This document shows, in pieces, positions 35,401 to 49,308 of a stretch of 64,000 bases of DNA. The position numbers and the translations under genes were made by a program. Where the stretch lies: the NCBI RefSeq assembly GCF_964340395.1, contig NC_135557.1:4676216-4740215 (forward strand), given 5' to 3'. The stretch's first letter is position 1; every line of letters begins with the position of its first letter. The notes under the pieces are model-generated. The model did no database searches, was not told the DNA's origin, and saw only the letters and a list, made by a program, of their open reading frames with translations. The stretch is from Glandiceps talaboti (Eukaryota; Hemichordata; Enteropneusta; Spengelidae).

Positions 35401-36339
35401 CGGGGTGAGATTATTTAGATATGGGATTGGGAGTAATGATTTTGGTTTTACAATGATACAATTTGCAACAGGCATCAGGAAATATTGATGGCGCATCTTC
35501 TTCCTGATTTAAAGCTCGGGGTATTCCTTCCACCTTTTTGGAATAGATTGAATGATACCCAACCATTTGATAAATGCATACTATGGCATGATGTTGGAAA
35601 CCCGGGCATCCCGGTTTAACAGGCACCCTCCTCTATCAAACACCCGACTAACATAAAGCAAAATCCGCATCATAAAATTCGATGTTAAGTACACCCAAAT
35701 GGTAATATTGAAATTATTCTATTTACAGGTCAAACAGTTAGTTAGCAGATGTTACATCTTTCAAAAAGCGTGTAAGATCATCAACAGAGGAAATATTCTT
35801 TAGATCAGTGTATAGAATTTACAAACAAATTCATTAATCAGTATGTCCCTACATATTGTGATGAATTTTGGCTAACATTGGCACCCATTGGGAAGGTGTA
35901 TACAGAATAAACAGGACGTGGTTCAAGACAATAAGGTTACGCATAAGACTTAAAAAGGGTATTACCACAGTGACTTTGTCACTGTTATTGTCGATGTTAC
36001 TGGTATTATCGCTGTCAAACGAGATGGTAATTTTGGTACTACACCTACGTCAGGGGTGTTGACCTCAATCTAAGGCTATACAAAAACGATCACACTACAG
36101 CATGTATATATGAGAAATTTACTTTGAGTTGATTCCTAATACGTAAATTGTGTGTTGCTAGAAGACTTGTATTCTAAATGTGCTACCATATAAATTAAGT
36201 CGGTTGAGTGAAGCAATTCTGAAAGCAATCACTATTTAATTTATATGATACGTGCATGCTGTCTACAAACAAATAATTAATTGGTTTCATCTGTATAACA
36301 TAATTAATCAGAGTGAAGACAATAAGTGACGTTATCCTA
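35401..36339. other. gene-free stretch between two retroelement fragments
   Basis: No domain or splice pair is recognised. Parts may be further decayed LINE sequence. Confidence 0.35.
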
Positions 36340-36916
36340 ATACAATTGTAGATTTTACAAGGGCACGTAGTACCTGATGTCAAATCATAAATATATGAAG
36401 GAAGCCGACGTGAGATATAGTGAGGTGTTTGGCCATTCTTATTTGGTTTCTCAACTTTTTAATGCAGTTTTATCGTGTACTCAAAGGATGTGACCGTGTG
36501 TTTGTTCTTGACTTTCAACTATCCAATGGTAGGTTAAACAAACACTCTTAGCATTCCCTTTTTTGCAATGAAACTGATAGCCTTGTTACATATTTAAATC
36601 ACAGTTACAAGTAGGTTACAGTTCAACATATTTAATCACGTATTCAAACATCGTAAGTTTGTAAACTACATATAGTCAATATTAATTCAGCGACATCCCC
36701 TTGCCCAAATGGCTTAGCGATGAATTGAAAACCAAAGAAAAGATGTGACAGAAAGTTGTCTGTTTGTCTTTTGCGAGTGTGATGAATTATTACAGATAAT
36801 CATCTACCACTTCGTTCAATCTCCCAAGTTCCGTCTGGTGGGAGAAAAAAGGATGCAAATTTCATTGACTTGTATGGCACTGTACTTTTTGGAAATCAAA
36901 CGGCGGTAGAGGTGCT

Positions 36917-36983
36917 AGGAGGCGAAGTGAGATGTAACTGGGTTGGGCTGGGAGGGACCTGTTATATCTCACTTCGTCCTCCT
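36917..36983. repeat. hairpin within the DIRS element
   Basis: GGCGAAGTGAGATGTAAC at 36921-36938 pairs with GTTATATCTCACTTCGTCC at 36961-36979; arms are about 22 nt. It sits at the inner side of the left terminal repeat and repeats sequence from 36390-36415. Confidence 0.7.
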
Positions 36984-37718
36984 TCATATATAATTCTGAT
37001 TTTACATCAGGCCGGCACTACATGCCCTTGTAAAATCTACAATTATATCTCAGGAGTAATCATGAGATATAATATGTGTCGTTCAAAGCCCGAGAGCAGC
37101 TTTGCTTAAATTTTGTGTTCGGGTTCGATAGTTCTGTAGTAAAAAATGATTAAACGTAGTGAGTGGGACTAGACCAGTCAGCCGTTTGGAGAATATCCTA
37201 TAATGACTGTTCTTGTTTTCGGGTTGCTGATGTGGCTGCTCATCGAAATAAGGCAGCCCTAAATTTAGAGGTTTCAATTCCTGATTTCATTAGAACTATC
37301 TCGACCCATCCAGCTACATTACATGATTTGACTGTTCTGCAAGGTTTAATAAATGATCGTAATAAAACGTGAAGCTCTCAGTTACTTTCTGGTCGCAATT
37401 GCTTAGTTTTATTCAAGTAGGTTGTTATGCAGTTATTTACACAAAGATTTGGGTTACATTGAAGAGAGGGATAAAATATCTCATTCGGTTTGCCGGACGA
37501 TCTTGTCTTTGTGAGTCCTGGTAGTGTGAATGTTATGCCATAAAGTGTGGATTTACTGTATCTAATGTTGGTTTTAACTAGATCTGATCACCTTTTTGCG
37601 GATGCTAATGCCATTAAAACTACTTCAAGTTTAAATGTTAGTTCTTTGATGTTCAGGTCTTTGGTTTTAGCCAATGTAACAATTTAGTAGATTATACTCT
37701 TTACCCACTATGAAATGT

Positions 37719-37907
37719 TCAACTAGCTAGGTAATGTAAGATCGCTGTTGAAGTAGTCTGAAAGGGGTCTATTTGTCTTGTATTACACCAGCTATCCCAC
37801 TTACACCATGCAGTCATACTGTTTGTGCGTAGACCTTCCGATTGATTCAAGTAAGAGTTCTGCAGTGTCTCCTGAAATGCCCTCTGAAGTGAAAGTTTGC
37901 CTGACAC
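37719..37907 (-). pseudogene. DIRS tyrosine recombinase, N-terminal fragment
   Basis: Contains SLQRAFQETLQNSYLNQ and SMTAWCKWDSWCNTRQIDPF followed by AILHYLAS, the core-binding helix layout of DIRS recombinases (Y..AW..W..WC....IDP....I..FL). The catalytic Arg/His/Tyr region cannot be followed in one frame downstream. Confidence 0.65.
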
Positions 37908-38490
37908 TTTCCAGGCGCCCAGGTGAAGCGTTTTGAATCACAGGGTGCCTCTCTCCCAGTTAACTGGTGATGAGGTTTTGTATTGGCTGTATGAGAATCG
38001 GTTGTTCTATTTGTTCTATATGTTCGTTTAACATAATTGGGTACCAGGGTTGCGCATGCCATACTGGCGCTTTTAGAATTGTCGTCGTCTGATTTAGATC
38101 TGTATTTATTTTCCTTATACATTTTCCAAGAAGGGTAAAGGGGGGGGGGGGCTTAATTCGTTTGTCCCTCTCACGTTTGTGTTAATGCATTTATCCAATA
38201 CAGCACTCGGATCGGGTTTCCAACTGTAGTAATTGGAGAGGTAATGGTTTAGTCTGGATGAGTAGTTGAAACCTCGCCCCCCACCCGCCACCCCCTATTT
38301 TGTTTACATTGCTTATAGCAGTTGTGTTCATTCTGTTTCGTGAATGTCTATACATCCAAAAAGGTGGCGTGCAGCTCGAACGCATTGCCATTGATATTCA
38401 TCCCCTCCTGGAGGCATCCATCATGATGACTAAGTCTGGGGTTAGTGGTCTTATCTGTCGACCGTTGCATTATGGTAATTGTTTTATCCA

Positions 38491-38920
38491 TCAGTTGTTG
38501 TTAAAGTCATTAAAATATTGTAGACGTTTCAACCCCTTAGAGGCCTGTCCTTGAGGTATTGCAAGACCATGTAGTGAAGGAGTACTTGAAAAAACCGCCA
38601 GAATTGATGCTGTCATTTTCCCTACGATACGTGCGAGATTCCTTACTGGGAATGTCTGTTTTGAAAATAAATTTCTGCAATCTTTTCGTGATGACATTTC
38701 CTTTTCTCTTGGTAAAGAAATGAACATTTCTACTGAGTTTATCTGAAGTCCCAAATATTCTATAATCTGACTGGTGTGAAACTAAGACTTCTTTTCGTTT
38801 TTTATGAAGCCCATGCTATCATGCCTTACGTAGTGTACATCTGATTGTATCCCCGCTATTGATTGGTTCAGTATTAGGATATCATTGATCGAAATAAAGT
38901 GTCAGTCTGATTCTTTGTTT
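38491..38920 (-). pseudogene. DIRS reverse transcriptase, palm-to-thumb fragment
   Basis: The palm box is degenerate (SINDILIL instead of YxDD). A stop separates it from the thumb, which reads LGLQINSVEMFISLPREK then FPVRNLARIVGKMTASILAV, as in other DIRS elements. Confidence 0.7.
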
Positions 38921-40260
38921 CGGAGTAGGGCAGCCACCACCTTTACTTCAGTAATTTACAATGCACGGGTTTCCGTCCTTCGTAATTGATCAAAGCGACA
39001 GCTTGACCTATCATTGAAATACTATGCTTCACCTGAGTTTCAATAATCTCGTTATCAAGCTTTACGTTGCTTTTGTTTTAGTGTCTGCAGTAGTATAGAT
39101 AATGGTCCCACTGCATTCATCACTATGTTTATGATTTTGGCAAGTGAGACATATTGGTGTAAAGCCTGGGTTACCTGGGTTGCATCATGTTTATCTCGCT
39201 TGTCCATCATTATTGAGGTGAAGTACCTGTCCACTTTCGCCTATTTCATTGTGGCTAAATCCGGGATTGGATTCGCCCGAGATATTGCCAAATGATGCTT
39301 TCTGTATAGCTGGTTTGTGTATAGCTGGTTTCTGTATAGTTGGTTTCTGAAAACTTTATCCAGGAAATCACTTACTGACTTCTCTTCCTGTCGTCATTTT
39401 CATCCGAAGAATCTGACGGTGGGCGTAAGTTGTACTTACCTAGTAAACAGCAGCTTCACTGTGTACTACTGTTGGGAAGAGAGAACGATGTCTGCGATAG
39501 GTTGGGATGGTAAATTTGTGAGACTAAATCAATTACCTCATCCATCTCATCATCAATGTGCTGAGCCTTTCTACAAATAAGCTCAATTCATCTTCAGGCA
39601 GGTTGATTATGTGTGAAGGGAAATAGAGTATGTCACGTAGACTGTTATTGTCTTGTATGTCAGCATCTGTTTCAACCGTTGCTGTGGAAACCTGACCGTC
39701 AAGTCACTCCTCTGCTGCCCGTCCGAGACTGGTGGAGGATGTGATACATTTTCAAACATCTCGCTGTTCGAACATCTTGTATCGAACGTTGAGTTATATT
39801 ATCCTCTCCATGAGAAGGATTATTCAAAGTCTATTGGTATAGTTGGGTTAAGTCCAGAACGTAGATTTGCATATTATGAAACCGCCTCAGGTGATGGTGA
39901 TGGGTTTCCCTGTTCCGATATGCTAGAGCTGCTAGTCTGAGTGTCAGTGGTTAGACCTGGATGCCTTCATAGTCGTGCTGCGCGCCCTTTTCGTTATAGT
40001 CAAGTTCCTCGTTGGAGAGGTCAATGATGAGTATATGAGACAATATGTTGCAATGTGAGTGCCACTGAAGAATGAAAGGCTACTGGTTTTATTGCGAAAG
40101 AAGGAATGCTAAAAGTGTTTGCTTAACCTATCATTGGATAGTTCAAAGTAAAGAACGAACACACGGTAACATCCTTGCAGGACACAATAAAACTCCTTTA
40201 AAAAGTTGAGAAACCAAATAAGAATAGCCAAACACCTGTTATATCTCACAAGTACTCATG

Positions 40261-41636
40261 AGATATAAATAATGTATTCATCATCATCTGTGTTAGTGAA
40301 ATCGAGTCCCCATTCATTCATTTGCCATGCGCAAAGAAGCAAGTCAATGAAAAGGTTTTTATATAAAACGTTTAAGTGGTTTTGGCTAATCGAAATTATC
40401 TTGGAATGCAAAACCAAAATCAAGTGATAACCACACTTCGCTTGGTTTGGTTTAGCTTATTAATACTTAATAAGTTAATGGAACAAAGCAAGTTTTGAAA
40501 ATAGGATATGTACAGTAGTACACTGAAGGTCCCAAACAATCAATTTCGTAAAAATAAGTTATACAAAAATGACAGTGTCTCTAAACGTGATGTAATAGCA
40601 CTTTTATTGCAGTTATAGTAAAATTGCTTTGGTATGTTAGACAACTTTAGGTGTCGATACCTACTATGTACAACATAAACTGGCATATCTAGTATGTATA
40701 CCCTAGACTTTAATGGGATAACATATAGTGTCCTGAACAAGAAAGTATGTATACATATTTATCTAATCGTGTTGAATAATAATTGAGAATTATTTATCAA
40801 CTTATTTTTTGGACTACTTATTAGGATTACATTAGCTGTTATGAAACTTTCTACTTTTACTCCCTAACAACAGCATAGCTGCTAAAGCGTGGACTGTGAA
40901 ACAGTCGACACTATATCATATATAACTACAGAAACTATATTTGAAAGACGTTTCCAGCAGGGATACAAATAGACCAGGTATAGGAAAGGTGGCTAAGTTG
41001 TATCCTATGAATATTGTTAAAAGAAAACTTTATTCCGCATGGTTCAAATTGGACATACAATGTATGCTGACAAGTCAAAAAGAATTGAACTGCCGCATTA
41101 CAAAAAGACATTATGACAAACAGAACTCTTTGAATAACTAAGTCAGTGAAGTGAGACAGTTTGAACAAATAATTCATCTTCATCAGATGATGATGTTGAT
41201 ACGTGTATGTTGTTAAGGAAGAAAGAATTCACTGGAGCCTGGTTTCATCTGTTAAAATAATATAATTCACAGAGTGAAGACGATTAGTAGCCTTATTGAA
41301 TTCATTGTATTCATTAAATTATTTGTCTTGTAAATTTTTATAATATAATTCTTTGCAAACAGCAAAGCAATTTAATCATAGTCCTTTTAAGAGATATTTA
41401 ATAAAAACAATATGGTAATTTGTAATATGGACCACAGCACTAACATACAGGTGGAAATGGAAATGTGGGCTGTGTTTGTCATTTGAAATGTGACATAAAC
41501 TGGTATGAAAATACAAACATCGACAATATACAGAGATATTTAACACGCTTAAAAAACATTACTCAATAAAGTACTCAGATATCAAAGTTTATCTGGTTTA
41601 ACCTCACCTGTTCATTATGACATACCCACATTTCAG
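40261..41636. other. gene-free stretch
   Basis: Nothing recognisable on either strand apart from the exon candidate that follows. Confidence 0.35.
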
Positions 41637-41840
41637 GTAATGCATACTTGTATTGTTACAATGACTACACAAGCTGGTATTCGTCCGATATAAACTACAC
41701 ATCTCCGAAACTTGCACTTGGAGACGATGGGGGGAAAAACTGTTCTGAATTGAAGACATACAATTTCATCAAAATGTGGCTGTTCAAACCGTCCCGCGCT
41801 GCCTTGGTGGTGGTGGTGGGAATATGTATTTACCTTGCTC
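41637..41840 (+). CDS. candidate exon, unknown extracellular or membrane segment
   Basis: TTTCAG precedes and GTGAGT follows; the exon is 68 codons with phase 1 at both ends, like the lectin and HYR exons in this window. It reads NAYLYCYNDYTSWYSSDINYT (an N-glycosylation sequon NYT), then GDDGGKNCSELKTYNF and a hydrophobic stretch AALVVVVGICIYLA preceded by KPSR. The last part could be a membrane segment, though 14 residues is short. I do not recognise the family. It could be an orphan exon of the same duplicated gene cluster, or chance. Confidence 0.35.
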
Positions 41841-42439
41841 GTGAGTTACCATTTTTTGTAAACTTTTCCTTTCTGAAATGAAAATACTATGCGTTTTTCA
41901 TTAGCTCTGTTTTTCCTTGTCGATATGCACTGCTACCAGTCTACCACTAGTAAATTATAGCCAAATCATAACAATAATCAGGATGTGTCAAAACTGAAAA
42001 TGGTACGATTGGACAAGGAAATCACAATCTGTTATTGAAGTCTTCACTAGTAGTAATTCAGTACATAAATTGTTTTTACTCTTCGACTAAGTTCACATCA
42101 TGTGTGGGATTTTCTAGGATTTGTTCACAATTTATATATAATAACATCATAACATCGTAGTGACGGGTAGTTATGGATAGCGTTTTTAGTTGAGAAAATG
42201 TTGAGTCTAATTTTACGGTAATTTTCGACACTGCTATTTGTATCTCAGTTGATGGAAGAAAATGGTATTTAATTATTTGTTGTTGAAACTACTTCAAAAA
42301 AGTACTTTGACCAGTGTTTAGCTTTGTTTACTACTGCCAGGTAGATAAATGTAGTGACGCAGCATGTAAACCGAATATTAAATTTCACAACATGGCTTGA
42401 CATATAGATAGATAGTGCTCTGACGGGTAGAGTCCTGTC

Positions 42440-42730
42440 CCTGTCTTTAAACTCCTTAAGATGTGTCCCAAAAATGCAGAAACTAAAGTATATAAACTTA
42501 TTCAACTCTTTTGTTCTGAGAAGACTTAATTACACTAGAAGTATATTCATATGAATTTTAATATCACTGCTACGGTATTCAGACTATTGTTAAAATCAGT
42601 GTCTATCTACATCATAGCAATACATAGCGTGTCTAGCTATAATTCTAGACCCAAGTCACCATACTCGAAATATATGCATTGATGAAAACACTTTTACCTG
42701 CTAAAGTAGAAATTACTGAATCATGACACT
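42440..42730 (+). repeat. direct duplication, member 1 (partner 48300-48550)
   Basis: Shared ordered blocks: TATATAAACTTAT..CTCTTTTGTTCT, CTACATCA-AGCAATACATAGC, GTCTAG-CATAA and CTGCTAAAGTAGAAAT. The copies are diverged, with indels. Confidence 0.8.
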
Positions 42731-44094
42731 GTTCTGCTTCACTACAGAATTGTCACAATACTTGTAAATAAAATAATATAATATTGTCACAATAAATGTG
42801 ACATCGTAGAACATTACAGAGAAAAAATCAGAACGCGTACGGATACAACTGTTGCTTGTTTGTCTACAGATCTTGCAAGGGTGATTTATATACCTTTGTA
42901 ATACAATTTTGTATGTGTCTGTCTCGTGTGATTCGTATACATTATACACGTTGTTGTATGTGTATATCTCTTGGAGATTGTGATTTATATACTTGTGTGT
43001 GTGTGGTGGGGGGGGGGGGTTATTTATAATTACTTGTTATTTTTACTAACAGACTAGGACACCACTACAGGTTAGGTGTAGCCAAGCACCGAAAGACGTT
43101 TTCCACCATATCTAGTAATGTTTTTTTGTCTCACTTCACAAGCGTCAATAACCATTTCAACGTTCAACTAATAGAGTATAATCATGGTGAAGCTTTGAGT
43201 GAAAAGTTTTGCAAACTGATAGTCGATGATTTACAATGACTTAGTGTAGATAAAACAAATGGTATATTATACCGAAATGTTTACTGAAGCTCGTTGGAGC
43301 AAAACACAGACTGCTTCTGGAGTTCAAAAGATACGGTTACGGTAGTGCGAAACGGGGAAACGTAGGTTAGAGAACACTTTGAATCAATAAATTATCTTTC
43401 CTCGAAATGCTGAAACTATAAAAGTCACCCATATTAATTTATTGTGAAATGCACGACCAGCGTTAAGACTAGTTTCACCCTGCCAGGTTACTGCCCACCC
43501 AATAACATAATTATGTATGTAGACATATTACTCGTGAGTGATGGACACGGAAACAAAACTCATGTTGGGGATAGTGACTTAATCTCGATGTAACTTACTG
43601 CATACACAGTCCTAAATGGATTTTTGTAAGGACTCAGTTGAACCTCATCGAAATTTAAGACTCCACATGTTGGCAATCAGAAGTACGTTACCAGTCTCCG
43701 AGGAGATTGTTGTACAAAGGTTATTCGTTACTACGAAAGTCCCAAATTCAATCTGCTGGACGGGTTGACGATGCTATCCACAATATATTACTATACCGCA
43801 TAGGATATTGTAGAGCAACTTGCTACGTACATTATGGAGTGGTAGTTAGACATTATATGACCGAGAACAATTGGACACAATCTACTTTGCATTAGGATTC
43901 TGAAATAATCCCGTTAAAAAATGTATACGAGAATGTTATAGACAAGACCAACCCAAAGCGTGCATGGCATACTTCACACGTCGTGTACAATTATGATGCA
44001 TTATGTGATGCATGGGTTTATTATGACAGGGACGTGCGGTGTCTGTAATTTGTTCTTGTTTACTAAATCAACATCTGAAATAATTGTATTACAA

Positions 44095-44097
<3 letters not shown>

Positions 44098-44151
<54 letters not shown>
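44098..44151. repeat. (GT)n microsatellite
   Basis: Uninterrupted TG repeat. Confidence 0.96.
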
Positions 44152-44153
<2 letters not shown>

Positions 44154-44466
44154 ATAGCAGGCTTCCTCATACTCAAATGTTACCAAACGATGTCAACTGT
44201 GTCTCTTGGAAAAATATTTTATTATAACCGACGACAAATCAACGACCTTGAACAGCAGAACTAAATTAATCAGTATATGCAAGCACGCTAACAAGTTCTT
44301 ACTTATTAATATATAACCTTTGTCTACAATTTTTGTGTACACAAAGCCAGCAGTCAATTAACACACATAAGTTATGTAACGAATACTATTACACCCTACG
44401 ATCCTTCTGGTGAAACGGTCCGTAGTGTAAATCCATAATGTATTATCAGACTCGTCTTCTTTTTAT

Positions 44467-44471
<5 letters not shown>

Positions 44472-44560
<89 letters not shown>
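44472..44560. repeat. (TA)n microsatellite
   Basis: First of two long TA tracts 75 bp apart. Confidence 0.96.
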
Positions 44561-44561
<1 letters not shown>

Positions 44562-44634
44562 CTCGGTGAGTTGTCTGATGATCGCACTATGCGTGAAACT
44601 CCGAGTTACAACCAAGAAAGAGTTCCAGTACTAC

Positions 44635-44636
<2 letters not shown>

Positions 44637-44718
<82 letters not shown>
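44637..44718. repeat. (TA)n microsatellite
   Basis: Second of the two TA tracts; the pair could pair with each other or slip. Confidence 0.96.
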
Positions 44719-44726
<8 letters not shown>

Positions 44727-47700
44727 CAGCTGTATCCGTTCTGACTTTCGTTCCTGCACACCTAACATTCGTTCGGTGTATACACTTATAGACTACTTAA
44801 AATAGGGTACAATTAGTAAAATACAATTTGAAAGTAACTAAACAGTTATCACAATACGTTTTAAATGGAAAGTAAAAGACTACTTGGCTCGTCAATAGGA
44901 AACCTTTATAAATGTTTGCTGATTAAACTGGAAAAGATATAGTAATAGATGAAAACAAACATAATTAGTTGTATGGATAAAATATTAGATTATAATGAGA
45001 TATGATAATTCAATATCCATATGAATGGATTTCCTTATTGCGCAGATTTAACTCACGTTTTGTATTAAAATTGCAAACAAATCCACTGATCAGGATGTTA
45101 TTATGGCTTTCTGTCGACCTATAGTCAAAACAAATAAGTTAGAACTTGATTCCTAGAAGGTCTAAACAAATTGTGTGGTTCCGATTACGCTAAATATTTG
45201 AATAGGTGGGGTAGGTAGATCTCGAGTGTCTTGTTCAGGTCGTTAACCGTTCCATTGTTTTCCATATGGTCCACGTGTTATTGGTTACTTCCCATCAGAT
45301 GTACAGCCATTTAATACCGATTGGAAGAACATTTTTATATTGTCTTTTGAAGTTGATGTTCGTTTCCATTTTCACTATTTCTCGAGAGACTTCGAAATGT
45401 TCGCTATTTTATGTTGTTTTTTTCTCGAATAGTCAAAACATGTAAGTTTTACTTAATACTTCCCAAGGCCTAAAAAAGCCTTCATAACAATGTTTAGGGT
45501 CGGGAGTGAAAAATTAGGTGAGGTAACTGGAAATAAATATTTTTTTAGTAAGTGATCATGATTGTTAGTCCCACATTGTGTCAATTAGAATCATTAAGTT
45601 TATGCCAGGGAACATGCATTCTAAGGATTTTTACAACGCCTAGTCTATGTGTCTACCTAGTTTAATATTTATTCACAAGTTTGGCGAGAGGATTGTTAGG
45701 ACATTTTGTCAACCTACATTCAAGAAACCTAATGGATAATGACACTTAATTCAAATCTGTTAAACTATGGAGAATAAGGTAAAGAATTCAAGAGTAAGGT
45801 TAATGGACATGGACAGCTACTGTCGACGGACAGAAGAAAAACGAGAAAACAGGAATCTAAGTTGGAAAGCTTCGATAGCATAATGCGGAGCGAAAGACCA
45901 ACATTTCAAACTTGGCTCCCGAGCACAGACAGAGCAGGCCGTATTTCCGTTCCACTGTAGTCAACCACAACCAAATCGGCATTTTAGACAAATATATTAA
46001 AGGTAGGAAAACAGAGGACGTGTGAAAATATATGATTATTTACATAATTTGGTAGATTTATGTGGGACAATGAACTCAGAGGGAGAAAAATGTGACGTTA
46101 ATGTTTAGGTATAAACAGTTTCGAAACAAATTCGCTCAATGCAAAAAATCTTATCATTCAACGTTCAAATGTTTGCATACCCGCATGAATGGAATACGAG
46201 GTTTGTTTGCTTGTTTATTTTTGTCATGGCAATACAAAATGAAATACTCCAAGTATGGAAAGAAAAAAGTCCTCCGTCAGTGCTAGATAGAAATTATAGC
46301 GTCAGAGGTCAACTTATTAGTATACATGATGATGATGCAGTGTCATTTTTAAAAGGTTGACAATGGATCGGTTGAGTAGTAGAATTTTACGTCCAACCGT
46401 GTACGTTGAATGGTTTCTAGTAGAGATCTTTTTTAAACAGGAAATTGGAGAGTATGACCAAAACTCGCATGGTCGCTTGAAGTAGTGTTGATGTAGCCAC
46501 TTCACTGTTTTGTTTACTATCAAACCAGAATGTCTCTAGAATCTCAATTGCGCGGAATGATGTTTTTCATGTCTCATACATTGTTTTCATTTACAAATTA
46601 GATAAACAACATACGCATACTGATAGTGCACCCACACATAAAATAATACATTTTATCTCCACTGTGAACACAAACTTTACAAAGTACAGTAATTAAGTCG
46701 GATTAGACACAAGTTCGACAATCACAATTCCAACCCAATTTTAATACATTATATACTAGTATATTAGTCTAAAGAAAACAAAGTGTGAGGTTCATATAAT
46801 GCCCATATTGCAAAATTCGGATATTTCAACATGTTAATGACAAACTAAAACCAAACTATTACGACAAAACTCTACTAAATTATCAGAACACGTCTCTCGT
46901 AAATGTTTGATGAGAAAAAAGTTGTCTTTACATTGTGAATTGGCAAAACTAAATTTGAACAGTTATAACAATACATCGGTAAAACACACCGGTGACATAA
47001 AAGCATATAATGTTTCTGAAAGTTAAAGACGAAATAGCTCGATTGTTAAAACAATTTACCTCTTGAACCAATCTTTCATTTTTCAAAGGAAATATAGCAC
47101 TATAAACGTTGTCTCTATGCATTGGGAAAACCAACCTGACGAAAATACCCTAGACAGTCGGTGGCAGTTATCGAACTAGCTGCAACTAACGCAAAATGAA
47201 TAAAATAATAGTGTATTTTCAATAATACAACCGATCGTAGTTTAAACCGCTTGGCATTGTCCAAACCAACTTAACCTGACATAAGCGATGTGAAGAGTAC
47301 ATTACGCTTATCCCAATGGTGAACATTGTACGACATTAGAAGTGAAGTACACATAGTTGAATTGAGGATTTGGTAACTTTATAGTACAAGATGAAGTACT
47401 GCATATCGTTGACGAATGGTAATCATGCGGGTTAAAAGTCGAGATGGAGAAGATGTATACGTTGATATTGTCAAACAAGCATTTCATCGTTTTTAAGCTT
47501 TGCTGCTCGCGTTAGTTGTATCAAGTAGTAGGACGTATTGACGCACCTAGTAGTCAGAATAGAGCATAACAATGTGACTGTTTTTCTGTAGACAGAATAT
47601 GTCTTATCTAAACGTTATCCAGAAATAGGTTTCTATGAGTTAAAGTCATTGGATTGACAATATAGCATAATAACAAATTAAATGCCGTATGGTTAAATAA

Positions 47701-48299
47701 GGTCAGAGTTCATGTAATAATTCACTTTTCACATAAAATAGTTCGTGCTCTGTCATTCCATTTTTTAATACTTTCCTTAAGTTTTGTCTTCAATTTTCTT
47801 TTCATGGTTCTTACTTGTTAACAGTTGGGCTTTCCATCGTCAGTCTTCTATAGCTTGGCATTTCGTTTGGTTCTCATGGTTCCAAACTTTGGTATTTAGA
47901 AGACTTTAGTGGTCACAAATCCTCCATTGACGTGACATACTTGCGGTTCTATTTCTAGACAAGGGAAGTACTTTTCCATTGACATCCTGGGTAATTTCTC
48001 TACAGGCACTACCTTGACTCTCATATCAGTAGAATCGTGTATAAGTTGGTATCACCTTTTTCGTCTCCAGGGAAATTAGCGTTTATCTATGGTGACTCGC
48101 TAGCTTTACTTCGGGGAAGGGCGATTGGCAGGCAAGAGGCTGGCCAGTACCAATTGGCTACGTTTACAACGGGTTCGGATCTCCACCATATCAAATAGTT
48201 AAATGTATTGAAGTACCTTTTGGACCGAATATTGAACATAACAATGCGACTTTATAGTAGATAGATAACACTGCGATATTGAGTATTGATCCTTGGCTA

Positions 48300-48550
48300 A
48301 CACTCTCTTCAGTATGTCCCCAAAATATAAATATATAAACTTATATGACTCTTTTGTTCTAATTACATTAAACTATAAAACATACATATTTAATTAGCGT
48401 CACTATTGAAATATACAGGCAATCTACATCACAACAATACATAGCATGTCTAGACATAACTGTAGATTCCAGTCACTACCCTCGAAATAGACGCATTGTC
48501 GGAAATAATTTTATCTGCTAAAGTAGAAATGATAGATTCCTGACAGTAGT
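48300..48550 (+). repeat. direct duplication, member 2 (partner 42440-42730)
   Basis: See the partner. The copy lacks about 40 bases present in member 1. Confidence 0.8.
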
Positions 48551-49308
48551 ATAGCCGAAGGTAATCCAATGGTTAACGCTAAAGATTTTTAAGGTACGTC
48601 CCCAGCTGTCAGTAACTTTGTATGCGCGAGGGATAAATGTGGCCCATACGAAGGTCATGGTTAGCAGAGTAGCTCGAATCGATCCCGCTAATACAAGTTG
48701 TATTCAATGAGATAATATTATAAAAGTCGTCGTCTCCCTCCAAAATGGATCTTCCTATTTGCAAACACACTGTCCAAGAGTAAATACAGATGCCAGAGTA
48801 GGTACAACGCCTGATTACATACCAAAAGCAACATCATTGTCTCCTGATCCAGAAACAACAGTTAAACTACCATTAACTGTCTGGTTATCAGCATATGTAA
48901 ACCAAACGCTTCAGAACATTTTACGGTTGCAGATTTCTACAGTAGCAAAGTCACTTCATTATGCTTTGCTTGTCAACGAGTATTGTGACATTCTTATCTC
49001 GTAATTCTATACAAATACAGATGATGCATCGATGGTAAAATGTCTGCCATTATTTTTATTCTACTTCGAACAATTAATTACAAGAAAATTATGCTAAACA
49101 GAACGATATAAGCCTAGTGATTTCTTGTGTTGTTTTCCATTCTCTGAAAGTGGTTCATTGCATTTAATACCTGTACATTGGTGTTTCCATGGAATCATAA
49201 AAATACATACCATACCAGTAATTAAACATTGTCAAGTGTATTTGTTAACTACTCAAACGAATTGAACCCTGAGTTATTTTGAAACTATGGTTTGTACTTA
49301 TATTGTCA

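Larger units (their letters stand above)
36340..40260 (-). mobile_element. DIRS-type tyrosine-recombinase retrotransposon, decayed
   Basis: Inverted terminal repeats of about 150 bp stand at 36410-36558 and 40101-40249 (shared blocks TTATTTGGTTTCTCAACTTT and ACTATCCAATGATAGGTTAA type). Inverted rather than direct terminal repeats are the DIRS signature. On the minus strand the order is RT then RNase H then recombinase. RT is seen near 38910-38860 as SINDILIL (place of the YxDD box) and 38754-38491 as LGLQINSVEMFISLPREK and VRNLARIVGKM, a typical DIRS thumb. The tyrosine recombinase N-domain is seen at 37907-37719 (SMTAWCKWDSWCNTRQIDPF). Stops and shifts abound and the first catalytic Asp of the RT box is Asn, so it is dead. 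A palindrome TTATATCTCA...TGAGATATAA recurs at 37046-37070 and 40239-40262, and a hairpin lies at 36917-36983. Confidence 0.85.
41841..49308. other. gene-free stretch with a duplicated block and microsatellites
   Basis: No exon with family support is visible. Contents are the duplicated block listed below, (GT)n and (TA)n tracts and otherwise unremarkable AT-rich DNA. Confidence 0.4.

Noticed and set aside
39317-39940. Plus-strand open frames at 39.3-39.9 kb
   Set aside because: They are antisense within the DIRS element and show no domain.
48759-49004. 81-codon open frame at 48.8 kb
   Set aside because: No ATG, family resemblance or convincing splice sites.
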